NCBI RefSeq assembly: GCF_013368755.1 | Contig: NC_049565.1 | Span: 1,612,001-1,676,000 of the forward strand | Reading direction: 5' to 3' | DNA length: 64,000 bases | DNA from: Talaromyces rugulosus | Lineage: Eukaryota > Ascomycota > Eurotiomycetes > Eurotiales > Trichocomaceae | Part shown: in pieces, positions 29,910 to 42,979 of the stretch | How the letters are laid out: each line of letters begins with the position of its first letter | Position numbering within the stretch: the stretch's first letter is position 1 | Made by a program: the position numbers and the translations under genes | The notes under the pieces: generated by a model | The model's input: only the letters and a program-made list of their open reading frames with translations | Told to the model about the DNA's origin: nothing | Database searches by the model: none

Positions 29910-32900
29910 CTACGCCGACGCTTGTACTGTTTCATGCTCCTCGTCAAAATCGATCAAATCTGCATGATCGGCAATGAATGCCCCCTTGTCGTCACTATCG
30001 TAATACTCTTCTTCTTGTTGATCATTTGCGGAACCTTCCCCTTGTGCAAAAAACTGACTGTTAGCATTGCCATTGGGCTCTTCGATTTGCTTGAATGCCC
30101 AAAACGGGTGGTCACTTCGAAGAGGTAGTCCTTGGCAAATATACCCCATTGGAGTGTGTGAAATGTCCTGCCCTTGACGGCGAAAAGCTAGCCACTCCTG
30201 CAAGAAAGTGAGGAGTCCATCGTTCTGGCTGTTTTTGTGGCCAACGGAGACACTGTCAATTTTGGAGACTGAGTTGTCCATGGCTTTACCAACTCTGCAT
30301 TGCAAAATATCTAGAAGGCGATCATACTCGGAGAAATCAAAATATAGCCTTCCAGCAAGAATCCCGACTTCAAAAGGGAGCCATGAAGGCGGACTCCAGT
30401 TTTTAGGAAGCCTGGGTAATGAATAATAGTCCAGGTTATTGAAATGTAACATTCTCTTCGTTACAGGTGCGGCATAGATAATCAAATGAACCTTTGGCGC
30501 CTGTGATTTGTCGAGTCGAGGAATGATGATCTCTGCTTCCTCTGGAATAATGATGAGCGCTTGTTCTGACTTTTGGCTCCAGAGTAGCCAATTGACAGGT
30601 CGCTGAGATAAGTTGAGAAAAATTAGCTGAGAGGGAAACATAAAGATGGAATTACAAGTGTTTTCACTTACCAGGTAATGACCGAGTTTGATTCCATTTT
30701 TTCTATGTGCCGTTCTGAGGAATTCAGGCGACACATAAAGATGAGATACAAGAGATGCAGCCCTCGTATCGTACCTGGCTCCCAACTGCATGGATTGTAG
30801 TACCATCGCAGCGTCGAACCCCTTTTCATCAGTATCAAACACCCCGGTATCTACAAATTTCTGAATGGCCGGGTGAAGTCCTGGGAATTGGTGTGCCTTC
30901 AAAGCACCTGGTCGCTGCAACTGCCTCTCTTCTTCCACTTCAAATGCAACTTCGCGTTCTTGTTCAACCTCTTCTAGGGAAGAGCTCTGGACCGATCCCG
31001 GGTTAAGGCCCATTAGTCGAAAGCTCTCTTCTAGCTCATGTGCAAAAGAACTAAGATTTCCCTTGAGCTCCGCAAATGAATTGACCATGGAGAGCTCACG
31101 ATCGGAGTTCGTGTGTATCAACGGGCTGTAGAGTTCTTCTAAGGTTTGATGTTCACGTCTCTGCAAAACTTTGACAAATGCCACTCGATGTTTAGGACGC
31201 GTCAAAAATTGGTAATATTTCGACGCCCCATGCATCCTACGACAAAAGTCCATTCCTTGTGCAAAGTATAACGGTTGCAGGTCCCGGTTTGTTGCGCAAG
31301 TCTGGACCAAGAGCCAGTGGATGACATCTGATGAGTCTATTGGTATATCCAGAGGCTTCTGGCGAACATCTAAGATACTTTGGTGAACTTCCGGGGGAGC
31401 TATAAACGCTATGGACTGCGTCGTTCCTAGCTGCCGCAACCTCATTGCAGCTACATAAAAAAAATATCAGATCAGTATTCAGCACAAATAAGAGAATGAA
31501 TAGAGCACACACCTTGTACTGTATGGTCTTTGGTTTGATTTAGGCCTAGAGTTAATGCCCCTTTAGCGGAAGGAGGAAGTTTCAGGTCCGTTCCTCGGGT
31601 GTGCGCCTCGTCTAGATAGATCAGACAGTTTTCCATATTATCGACGAATGGTGTCGCGATCAGTGGCACGGTCTTCCCGGCTTTGTATAGGACCCACGGT
31701 TTGTTGTCTGGTCCGAAGTAAACTGCAGCCTGGGCCATAGTATTGCCTTGTTCTAGCCATTCTTTCACCAACGTTTTGTTCTCCATTTCCAAAATGAAAG
31801 CACCGGCATCGATGAGGATTTGGATACCATCGGCCCCTAGGCGTTTAAGAAGGTCTATTTCCGAATATCTTTTACCATTTGCGTGAGTGGTTCGGATGTA
31901 TTCCCGGTTTCTGGTTTGAAGAAGGTAAGTTAGCACTTCAGCGTTGGTGTGAACAAGGCCAGGAAGATCCCGCTGTTGGATGGTAAGAGGGAGAAGCCGA
32001 CGATTATCATTTGTGCCACTAAATCCAGTAGTGAGACTCAGAGGTCGAGTGCCATTGGAAAGAGATTGACCAGTCAGACCACCAGAGAGTGGTATATCCC
32101 ATCCAGAAGATTGCATTTTTATGTTGAATTGTTTTGCATGAATCGGAAACACAAACTTGGAAAGAAAATGATTAATGACAATCATTTTCAACCGCAAATG
32201 TCGCCATATTTCCAAGACCTGGCCCTCATCATCCACATTGATGATATTCCAATATCGTAAAGGCTCTGGTAGAGTATACGACGTCTGAATCCATCTGTTG
32301 TATTCTGTAGAAGGGTCGTCAGAGTTTAACACAGCCTGTAAGCCTTGACGGAGTTGCGCGACACTGAGACCTTGGTGGTAGAAGGCGAGAACTGTGAATA
32401 GGATTGCAACGTCTGGATGGCCCCATTCTGCTTGTTCTGATGGAACTCCTTTCGCATGGAATGGAACGGCCATTGGGTCCCGATTTGGATGCAGCCCATA
32501 TTGTACATTCCACCGTTTCTTCAGGCAAAGAAGAAGAATCCCATGTACAAATAAACCCCGCAACAAATGTACATTCTTGCTGAGCTTTGGTTTATCCGAT
32601 AGCAAAGCAGAAATCTGGTCACTGACTGGGGATTCAACAGTTTCCAGAGAAATAAACTGCCTAATTGCTGTTATCTCGGCGTTTGTGAAATTGGCCATTG
32701 GCAGTATTGTCGTCTGGCTGGAAAATATTGAGTCCACTACTCTTTGGAGAAGGGTAGTTGCAATGTCATCCCTTAGAAAGTATGCAACCGGGAACTCTGT
32801 GTATGTGTGTTGCATGACATCGATACTTTGAGGGAAATCGCGCGCAAGGTCCACTAAATGATGCACAACAAGACCTAAAACTATCATAATGACTCCCCAT

Positions 32901-35900
32901 CTGTCAGGGTGTCCGTCCACTGCAAGCTGTGCGCCACTGGGGTAAATTAACTGTGTTTTGACAGCAAGGGTGAAATCGCATTCATCAAGAACATCTCGGC
33001 AATTTTTTTCCAGCCATTGTTGAGTAGAAACCATCTCAGCGGCCTCGGTTATTTGAGAGTCAGAAACTCGCTGAAGTCCGCTCAATTTGAATGACATAAC
33101 GTGTTCAGGCACTGCCAACATTATTCCAGACCGTAAGCGTGCCTCCTCGTGCAGACCCAAGTATTCAGAAACGGCGTGGGTCGTAGTTGGAGTTCTCCTT
33201 GAGAACGGGATATGCGTAATATCTCTTCCTAGAAGCCCTCCTAGTCGAGTTTGAAGAATTTGTGCTGTTTGGGAAAGTAGAGCCTTTGGTATTAAAACTC
33301 TAGAAAGGGATGTCCCATCTGCCAACACAGACACTATCATGGGTATGATAATTGATGTTTTTCCTTTTCCCATGTTCATCTGCAACGCTGAGTTTGACCC
33401 AGAACTAGGATAAATCATTTCTTCGGCAACGGTAACTTGCTCTTCACGAATTTGAAAATTGCCATCAATTTCTAACAACAGCCAGTCTGGATAGCTGAAT
33501 GGATTCCAATTCAAATGACCACGATCCCGATACTCTTCGTGAAGCCTTGCATTGTCGCCTTTTCCAAATGCCTCTTTGATTCGCATCAGTCTCTGGACGT
33601 TTACAATGGAAAGTCCGTACGCGATTAATGCTTCTTTCATGTTACGTCCAAATAGACAACTAGAAGTTGATTTGAGCTGCTCAATGATGGATATGGGTGC
33701 CATTGATGGCCATAGGTTGCCTTTCTGTAGCCAAGTGAATGATGGATGACGGCTGACGAGAGACTCCGTGATCTGTCCATACGCATGATCAACGACTTCA
33801 AGAGCTTCATCGATAAGTCCATTAAGCCACATGACACCTGGTATGTATTCAATGTCTAGGTCAGCCTCTTGAATTGCCGGTGCTTTGACCGTTTTCAGCG
33901 CTGCGATACTTTTCCACAAATCTTTTCCGTATCTTGACTCCACAAGGCAAGATGAATTCACAAAAGGCTCTGTAATTCTCTCAAGCTCTGTAATTTCAGA
34001 AAGCCGTAAGCGAGACTGGATGGCTTGGGAATCTACGAGAGGATGTGATTTTTTCTTCGCCATAAACTGATCAAGCCCGTTAGAGGTTGTGTCGGCGTTG
34101 ATCCTAGGTCCTAGCTGCCGGAGAAGGTCTCGCCCTAAATGTGGGATGGTGAAATACCTTTTTGAAGTTCCTCCAAATATGTTGCTGACTCTTGGTGGTT
34201 CAGGGACCGTAATGTCATTTTTTGGCGTGTAATACCGAGTCAGTATGCTTTGAACATCTTGGATATGGTCGGAAAGCTGGAGATTTTGATACAATCGCGT
34301 CCACTCTGGAATGATAGCCTTTAACGCAACAGAAATATCAATATACGTCGGATTAAAGTTGGCTCCAGAGGGTAGTGGACAGGGCCACTCATTTAATAAT
34401 GATCTCGTAAGTTCCAGGCATTCTTGCTCTCGATTGGTAACTTGTTCGTCTGAAAACAATTGCGCGACCAAATTTTTCTTCTTCTTCTTGTTTGTTTTGA
34501 AAAGACTGGATCTTACGTGGTCTTCACAACATGGGACCATGAGATCCTTCAAACTCTCAAGTATTGGACTTGCGTTGGCTTGAAATTCACCGAAGGAGGA
34601 GTATCCAGGATAGTCAACATCTTTTAAGTCATCAAGCAAGAAAAATGCAACGATTGTTCGCAGCAGATCCATATTCACATCCTCACCAAATGCCAATATC
34701 CCGACTTCGAACATGAGGTGATACGCGTTTTTAGGCTCAGAATCCCTACACAGCCTGGCTAATCTGCCCCATTGGTGAGAAATTTCAGCAGACAAACTTT
34801 CTTCCAAGGAACTAGGAGATAATCCTGCAGTATATCCCCCAATAACGGGTTGCCCATCCAACAACTTCTTTAGGTTCTTCGTAGTCCGAAGTCGGGTAGG
34901 CCGGTGCCTCAGTAGGCTGATAATCTCGCGAACGTTTGACAGTCGTCTGGAAGAAGAAGATAGAGTGTCCCGTCGAGTGCATGGCGTATCGATACCAGGA
35001 GATGGATCCGGGAATATAATACCAGGACGTTCATAAATGAATCGACGGCAGATGGCTCGTTCTCTTAAGTGTGGTACAGTAGTGGTTTCACTTGCTTCAT
35101 TTTTTGAATCTTGTGCATTAAAATTATCCAGGCGCTGAGATTTTAAAATAATTGCGTTGACAGCTCCCTGCAGCGAGTCGTGCTGAATTGTCGTTGTCAG
35201 ATCTGGATGCCAGTGCACTTTTTGCTGAAGCCTTTTTTCCTCTGGGTAGTACTTTCGTTGGGGAGAAAGATTGGCAATCATTCTCAAAACCTGGCATCGA
35301 TCTTTGTCAAGGGGTACCCACGGCTGGTAGGCACCGGATTGTAAAGCTGACAGAGCTTCCTCTGTTCCAGTTCGGTGCGTTAATGGATCGGGAATGAAAC
35401 ATGATGTCAAAGCGTGCAACAGTGCCTTGTGATAAAGAAGGCGTGGCTCTGCCGGGCTTGATAGACGCCCGAGGATATTATCGACGCCAAATCTAGCATG
35501 GGAACCATCATTCGCTATGGTCACATTTACATGCATTCCGTGTCGCTGGCATCGAATATTCCCTAGAGGAGTAATGATACTGCGCTGAGTACGGTTGTGA
35601 ATACTGCGGAGAATAATCATGCTCTGAAGCCCATAAAATGTTCCTCCATCTTGGGAGGGGTCTATCTCTGCTGATAGCTGTCGGCATTGGAGGAGGCTAC
35701 GCCGATTGACATAAAATGTTAGATCCATGCGCCTAAGCTCTACACGGAGAGGTCGGGAGGGCGGCTGGACAACGGTCAACATCCCAGGCTCTTCGAAGTG
35801 GCGGAAGATGCTTGCGATTAATTTAAATAGCTTACTGTGAGGATCGACCAACGCATCTTGTCGCCGATAAGCTGTTTGATTCTTGACATTAACCAAGCAG

Positions 35901-38900
35901 GTGTTACCACCCCAGATCCGCGGATGTCTTCTGATTTCGAGCATCCCAGATTGCAGGTCAAGCCAGTGCAGGCAGTTATCCACCAGTGAGCCCGGTAAAT
36001 CAAAATTTGAGTTACTCGCCACAAACACGTTACGAGGGATTATCTCAAAAACGGACCTCGAATTTTGAGCTTGAATGACAAGTCTATCATTCCGATACCC
36101 TAGGTGGATATAATTGCCCTCCTTTGCTGCAGCGAGCATGTAGCTCATGCCGGGCATACTAGAAGGGAAAGAAATCAAGCGTTGGTTTCCGAAGAGCTCT
36201 TTCAGAATCTCGGAATCCCTGATGTCTGCCGGTAACTTGCCCACGGGACGGCCATTGACCAACAGATGGCCCTCGAGGAGGTGGTACTGTATTACCTGCT
36301 GCACTGAAGACTGCGTGGCCGAGAGTTTTGACGTAACCCATAGCCCATTTGAAGAGTCTATGAGGCTCCACGCGGAGTATATGCGGGCACCGCCATCTGG
36401 ATTGGGCCAGACAACGTCGATAGCACATCCGAGAATAGCAGGTAGAGTCTGAACAGCCTGGCGAAGCAGCGAGCATAGTGTTACTGATGCCTTGATATCG
36501 CGGGTTAGCATGTTGCGCGTCGCCGTTGAGAATTTGCTCATGTCGACCACTAGAGCCTCTTGCATGGCGGATGTTACTTCGACAAAACACTGGAAACCGT
36601 CCGCATCCAGATCATGGTTCCGCGATGACTCCAACACGAATGTCCGGCGGCATAGCAAAGCCGACACGAAACAATACCGGGCAGCCTTTTCAGAAATGTC
36701 CCCATCCAGTGCAGTTCGCATTTCATGACGCAGAGTAGACACCCAGGACCGTGTTACATGTCGAATGTTCAGCAAGAGCTTGTAGGCCCGGGGGGAGGCT
36801 TCACGGCAGCAAAGAGCACATAGTTGAATGGCTAAGATGAGCATCGTTTCCATATAGTTGGTCTCACGCCAGTTGGCCGCGATGATCTCTACGTGCTGGT
36901 CGATTTGATCCACCAGCCTGTGGCAAGAGTGAGGGTCGTCGAAGAAGGCATGGGCGACTCGGAGAGCGCTGTCGGGGCGTCGAGGGCCGACCTGCATCGC
37001 GAGCAGGCGAAACAGATACGTGGTATCGAGCAGGCTGAAGTTGACATTGGCAGCGCCTAGCTCGGTGAGGATGGACAGCCATCGCCGCTGCGTGCCACTG
37101 ACGAGCTGCTGGCTGGCGACGAATTCATGGACGGTGAGGGTCGATGGACACTGAGGGACGCTGGCGGCGGTCTCGTACGAGGAAGGACCCGGTCCGTCGG
37201 CGCGGAACGCGGCAGTCGCATACAGCGCCGAAAAGGGAAGGTGCGGCGGCAGCTTCAGGGCAAAATGATGGGCCAGCGACGGCGTGCGAGGAAAGTCTTT
37301 CAACCACATCTGGCTCACCGTGTCATAGTACGCCATCTTCATGCCAAAGGGCAGCAGGATCTTCGACGACTTCGCTGGCAGTTTCTGCCACCGGTAGTGC
37401 GTGCCGAGATACGACTTGGTGCTGGAGGCCAGGGTGATACGTCCTGTGTTTCGCCGGCTATTGAACGTGTTCAATGGGCCATACTGTGGCAGCAGCTTCT
37501 GAGGCTGCACCTTCTGGGTCTGGAGCGATTCTCGTGGGCTTGAAGAAACGCAGATTGTATCGATGATGCGCCATGTAGCGTCTCGATAGGCGTCAAAAGA
37601 CTGCGGCATCCCAAGTTCAAAGACAACGGCCCTCTTCTGGAAAACGTTGGCTGGGAGAAATTCCTCGTGGACTTTGATCTTGAGACCATATCTTCTGCGT
37701 CCACAGTAACAATGCTCACAGCCACGATCATCATGGCTCCCGTCAGGTCGCTTTCTCTGGGTACAAGCAGTCGCCGCCTTCCTCTCGGTCAATTCCTGAA
37801 ACGTGCGATTCACTTTGTCGAGCTGGGCCTTGCGGCCATTACTGGAATCCAGTGATGCCGCCTCTATTTTCCTCTGCAGCTGGTGTATTCGTCCTCCGAT
37901 GGTACTGTCGAAGTACCTGTCAGCGACGCATTCCGGCGATGGATCGGAAAATATGGTGGTCCCTTTGTCCTGGGCTTGTACGCAACGTCGATATAGATAC
38001 AGCTGGATTTTTTGGAGCCGCTCCAGGTCCTGACGTTGTGTCAGTAGCAACACATCCAACATCTCAGCTTGAAACCACGGATGTAGGCCTGCCAGAAACG
38101 GATACGCAGCCACAGCACATTTATCCATGCGTGTCCACAGCTCGAGCAGGCAGAGAATGAAAATACCCATATCCTCGGGATGATTTTTGTACGCTGTTCC
38201 AACAAGGCTCATGTAAGAGTTGATTTCCCCGGCAATTTCCTTGCATCTAGACTCGCATGCATCCGTCTCTATCGGGGTATCTCGCGCATCGGCTTTGATG
38301 GAGATTTCTCTGTTGGCTAACGATGAATATTGTTCACTCAGTGACTCAAATTGCTCGCTCACTGCCTGTCTAGTGCTTGGGCCCGGTATGCTCTGATCTG
38401 TGGCTTGAAGATACGACGAACGCCGCTTATTCTCAATACGCAACACTTCGCGTAAGTACGACGAGCTATTCGGCATCCTTAGGCGCAAGTCCTCCTGTTG
38501 CGCGTTATATGGAAGCCTTGGAACATGGCGCCGGATTTCATGTTTAAAAGTACTCCATGTCTTCTCAAAGTGAATTGTGGCCGTGTCGATAGTCTTCTGA
38601 CAAACCCGTGTGATATTTGCTGCGAGGCCAGCATAAGTATCGCGAACAGTCTGTGACGAATTTCCAAGCTCGAATTCTAATTTTGCAAAACGGCGACAAA
38701 TCTTGGTTTTTAGAAAGTTGCTGTCTTCCAGGCTCAGCTGATCGAAGCAATCTTCCAGAAGCTTTACTAGGACAAGTATCATGAGAAGCTTGTACTGTAT
38801 CCGCCCACGCTCTGCACCTAAGCGTAAATACAGAATGCGTTGTGTGCAAACTCGGAGGATAAGCCAAAACGGGCTTCGACGCCATGGGAGCTCTGCACTG

Positions 38901-39674
38901 TCCCAGCAGACGTCGTCTTTGATTCCCTTTCGCAAAAGTGGTGGATTTACCACATTTCCGTTTGTTTCCAACAAAGTCATCAAGAACTGAGTGATAATCG
39001 CAGGGTCAACTGTATCACGAAACTCGGAAACTTCGGCACCTGATTTTCGCGTTTTGGGAACGAATTCATCCACGGTCTCGATGCTTGCTTTCTCGATGAA
39101 TGTTGCTAGACTTTTCTGAAATACTGGGTTCTCAAACTCGCAGGTTGGAAGAGCCACCGCCATCCCAGGAAAGTCCCATTGCAAGGCTCCTTTTGATGCA
39201 AGTGTTTGCTCAGCAGTCTGAGACGTTTCAAATGCTTCGAATATGATATCTTGCGTATCCCTAATACGGGAGTCAGCAAACGAGGTAGTCAAAGTTGACT
39301 TACTTCTGTCTGGTTTATGGAGAGACCTACAAACACTTTCTGATGAATACGCAGGCATTCTGCGAGGCGATATTCAAAATGACAGCCCCGTCTGGCTGAA
39401 GATTCTCAATATGACCTAAAAGGGTCTCCTGGTTGATGAACTGGGTCTCGTTCAATAGTTTGCATGTTTTCAGCGACACGTCTACTGAGCTCCACGCACC
39501 AGTTTCTTCGTTATCGGTCTTTTGCTTGAGAATTCCGACTTCGTTGATCAGTCTACTAGTGAGATCTTTCTGAAGCAACTCAATTTCTTCGTCGGTATCC
39601 CGACTGCCAGGAAGTTTGGGCGGGAACGCGAGGTGGTTGAACACGAGTGATAAGGTCTGTTGTCCTGTGGCCAT
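29910..39674 (-). CDS. giant DUF6606/DUF3638/DUF3645 protein
   Basis: A 3187-residue protein from four exons on the minus strand: 39331-39674, 31513-39260, 30672-31450 and 29910-30602; all phases close. The order resembles the fungal family with an N-terminal DUF6606 domain, a central DUF3638 and a following DUF3645. Relatives carry automatic 'ubiquitinyl hydrolase' labels without firm evidence that I know of. ATPase-like motifs are visible: a Walker A-like MNMGKGKTSIIIPM near residue 2075, a DECD box near 2207 and DEAHTRGTDLKLPPS near 2668, where RGTDL resembles SF2/SecA motif V. A Cys/His group (CEHCYCGRRR) occurs near residue 565. The C-terminal 100 residues are acidic. No signal peptide or membrane segment is evident. 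The start at 39674 (MATGQQTLSLVFNHLAFPPKLP) matches the family's short N-terminal motif. Confidence 0.85.
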
Positions 39675-40337
39675 ATTGACGAGAAGGGGCAGTACCCCAA
39701 GGTCATTTCAGGGATAAAACGTGAGATACGATGGAAGGTGAGGATATTGGAAGAAAAGAAAAACTATGAGGGGGAAATGGGTGGTTTTGTGGCTGCAGGT
39801 CGCCGCAAGGCTGGCAGAGGAGAGCTTCTCCAACAGGTGCAGCCTGGCGATAGTGATGTGTTTGTCAAGGCGGACTTGGTGGGGCATCCAGGTTGCCCAG
39901 TACGCCGCCTTTTTTTGCCCTGTTTTGTTTGTCTTTGTTCCTCGTTGTCAATGACCACTGGTGTCTTCATGCAGCCACCCGGCTTGCAGGCTGAGCTGTC
40001 AGGCGCTAACATTTTATACCAAATTAAGGCATGAACTGGTAAGGTTTACTAATGAAACTGGTATAAATAATGAGAAGGTCTGTCATAATTTACGTTGTAT
40101 ATAGTGTCACTAGTATATATATTTATCTTTCATATTCATTTTCACAATTCGCCAGAAATTGACTGATGGGTGTGTTCTGCCTGAGAAATAAGGCAGCAGT
40201 GATATTAAAGGCAGCCGTTGCGGGGCGGCACGATGTTATTTTGCCATCCTCCTTAACCTCAAGACTTTGTCTTTACTTCCCCATACACCTTTGTTTTGAT
40301 ATTTAGTACCACCTCAAGAAGCAGCCCAATTCTCGAC
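39675..40337. promoter_or_regulatory. divergent promoter region
   Basis: About 660 bp between the giant gene and the 221-residue gene, transcribed outward, so both promoters lie here. The segment 39730-40010 is GC-richer and open on both strands but shows no protein family. A clear TATA box was not identified. Confidence 0.45.
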
Positions 40338-41003
40338 ATGGCCGCCACATCATCAGCCAAACCCCAGATCCTCCTGATATCTCTCGATCTACAGCCATGG
40401 TTCGATGACATGTACTCAAGCCTCATTGATCAGCTGCACGACAAGGCAACCATCCAAAGAGCCAGGAAGGGACACTCTGCCATACGCAGACTATCTGATG
40501 ATCCTCCCAAGGCTGTCCTAGTGACAGATGCAGCTATCACAACCAAAAGATATGCCAATGTCTGGGACGCATTGCTTGCCTACGTTCGCGACGGAGGAAT
40601 AGCCGTGTGTATGGGACTGTTCTCTAGCTTCGTTCCACCGCTCAAGATCAAGCCGTTCTTCCAAAAGACGGGTTTGCCATGGGAGGCTGGTTCTTACCAT
40701 CGGACAACTGTTGTTCTCGACAAAGACAACGTGCCAGTCGATGCTGTGGACTTTCTTGCTGAGTCCTACAGCCAAAAGGCGGTTTTTCTTAAAAACGTGG
40801 ACAATTCAGTGGCGTGGTACCGTCAGAATGGCGACTCTGTCATAGAATCTTCGGTGTTTCCGCCAACACATGTGGAGGATATCAGCGAGGTCCCAATTGC
40901 TCTGGCCAATGTTGGAGAAGGAAAGCTAGGCTATATTGGTGATGTTAACACGGAAGAGCCATCGAATGCCGCCATTCTTGCAATGTGTGGACTACATGGC
41001 TGA
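40338..41003 (+). CDS. conserved hypothetical, glutamine-amidotransferase-like fold
   Basis: An intronless 221-residue protein. The first strand ILLISLDL, the central AVLVTDAAIT, the loop VRDGGIAVCMGLFSSF and the C-terminal GYIGDVNTEEPSNAAILAMCGL suggest an alpha/beta fold like class I glutamine amidotransferase or ThuA-type domains. The catalytic Cys-His-Glu arrangement of true amidotransferases is not evident: the Cys in AVCMG is followed by MG rather than the expected nucleophile elbow. I do not recognise a specific function. The start at 40338 (GACATGGCC) is the first ATG of the frame. Confidence 0.7.
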   Translation: MAATSSAKPQILLISLDLQPWFDDMYSSLIDQLHDKATIQRARKGHSAIRRLSDDPPKAVLVTDAAITTKRYANVWDALLAYVRDGGIAVCMGLFSSFVPPLKIKPFFQKTGLPWEAGSYHRTTVVLDKDNVPVDAVDFLAESYSQKAVFLKNVDNSVAWYRQNGDSVIESSVFPPTHVEDISEVPIALANVGEGKLGYIGDVNTEEPSNAAILAMCGLHG

Positions 41004-41985
41004 TTGCGCTCATTGACGACTCGAAACCTGATCCTGTCCGTTGATATGGGTACAGAAGACCGTCTCTATCTACAAAGCAAGGGTCTCCACACTGTCTTCT
41101 TGAAAGACTTCCAAGTTTATCCAGTTGAAAAAGAAACATCGATATACACCAAACACAACGACGCAGGTTGATTATGGTACGCAACGTCCTCAATACACGA
41201 TACCCAAGACTAGAATGATGAGGTACTAAAGCTGACGATAAATATTGCATAAAGGTAGGTATTTAGCTATAAAATCCTATGAAAAGGCCGACAACTGCTC
41301 AGCTAGTGAAAGAGGAGCTACATGAGGATCGTATAACCGAATCAAGCAAGAGTATATAGCTTTTGCAGCATATCATGTCTTTCAGTGTTCATGATGACCA
41401 CTTTAATTAGTATTTGTACCCCCTATATAGTTTCATATTGATCTATTTTACGAATGCATTTCAAGAACTACCAGGGCCAGTGATATAGATGAATATACTT
41501 CAAGATGCAACAACATCCTTCCTTAACAGGAATAGCTCGTTACTTATATAGCATTAGCCCAATACGGTTAGATTGCAATCTCTATAAAGACGGCGAGGTG
41601 CCGAGGTAAAATCGGCTTCGGCTCAGCAGAACTACTGGTGCAGATTAGAAATCAAATAATGAATTCTATCATTACCTACATAGATGAGACATATTAACTT
41701 TTAAATCACCGATTGCATTGATATTGAATTAACCCTACGCTATCACCACTGGAGTTATCTCTGATATATATACAAAAACTATTCGCTTTTCCCAGGTAAG
41801 CATTACGCGCAACGAGCTTATCCCTTATCGCTTATCGGCTTCTCCGCATTTCTCCACGTTGCGAGCTTCGCGTTTTGTTGTCTTCATCGTCTTCATCTCC
41901 ATCGTCTAATTAGATCTCAGCAGACAAATCACCCATAAAAACAACCTCCTAAACGAAAAAAGGGGGGACAGAAAAAGGAAAAGAA
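41004..41985. other. intergenic, nothing recognised
   Basis: About 980 bp, AT-rich to 41760, then more pyrimidine-rich before the SDR start (CT-rich stretch at 41830-41910, as in many fungal promoters). No gene is seen. Confidence 0.5.
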
Positions 41986-42897
41986 ATGTCAAAAGAAGCC
42001 GAAGCACAGGTCCAGCTGGACAAATTCAGCTCCATCTTTTCGCTCGAAGGAAAAGTCGCCGTGGTCACCGGAGGCTCGCGCGGTCTGGGTTTGCACGTCG
42101 CCAGCGGGTTTCTGCAGGCTGGGTGCTCCAAAGTATACATTTCGTCGCGCAAAGCAGCAGCTTGTGATGAGGCTGTCGCCGCGCTCAACGCCCTGCCCAA
42201 CAAGCGGCCCGGTGCGCTGGCCATTTCTGTGCCCGCGGATGGCTCCAAGGTATCAGAACTTGACCGGCTGGCGGCTGAGGTGAAGAAGACGACGGACCAC
42301 GTCGATATTCTCTTTGCGAATGCGGGCGCTACCTGGGGAGCGACTTTTGACGAGTATCCGGAACAAGCGTTTAGCAAAGTGATGGACTTGAATGTCAAGG
42401 GTGTGTTCTACACGGTGCAAAAGTACGTTTTCTATTCATTTATCCTAGCGTTCTGTACGCTAATTGAGAGATGAAAAAGGTTTGCGCCTCTCCTGGAAGC
42501 GCAAGCTACAGTCGAAAACCCATCTAGAGTCATCATCACCGCCTCCGTTGCAGGACTTGGTACTGGCACAACTGGTAAAAACGCAACTTTTGCCTACTCG
42601 GCCTCCAAAGCAGCAGCAATCAGCTTGACCAAGACACTTGCTGTCGATTTAGGACCACGCCATATCCTTACCAACGCTGTCGCCCCCGGGTTTTATCCGT
42701 CCAAGATGGCTAATGCTCTGATAGAGATTCAGGGTGGCTCGAAATCACTGGCACAGCAGTCTCCAAACGGTCGACTCGGCCAGCCCGAGGATATTGCTGG
42801 CTTGGTTGTGTTCTTGTCCAGCAGGGCGAGTGCTCACGTCAACGGTGCCGTTATCCCTACGGATGGCGGAAGACTCCTTGCAGCGGAGAGATTGTAG
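41986..42897 (+). CDS. short-chain dehydrogenase/reductase
   Basis: A 284-residue classical SDR. Exons are 41986-42422 and 42480-42897 with a 57 bp intron (GCTAATT branch). The cofactor motif is TGGSRGLG, the NAG motif is LFANAGATWG, and the catalytic Ser (IITASVAG) and Tyr-Lys (FAYSASKAA) are present. The C-terminus follows the family (AHVNGAVIPTDGG). It resembles the RhlG-like or gluconate-5-dehydrogenase-like branch, but that is a guess. It is followed, tail to tail, by the amidase only 82 bp away. Confidence 0.9.
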
Positions 42898-42979
42898 ATT
42901 TTCAAAGTACTATTCACATATCTTATCTACACAACATATGTATTTACGTATAGTACGCCAGAAAGAACTCAAAGTCCAG

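Noticed and set aside
36159..36590. 143-codon minus-strand frame
   Set aside because: It is an alternative frame within the giant gene's main exon.
37127..37543. 138-codon plus-strand frame inside the giant gene
   Set aside because: It is antisense to a confident exon, is GC-driven and Arg/Gln-rich, and looks like a shadow frame.
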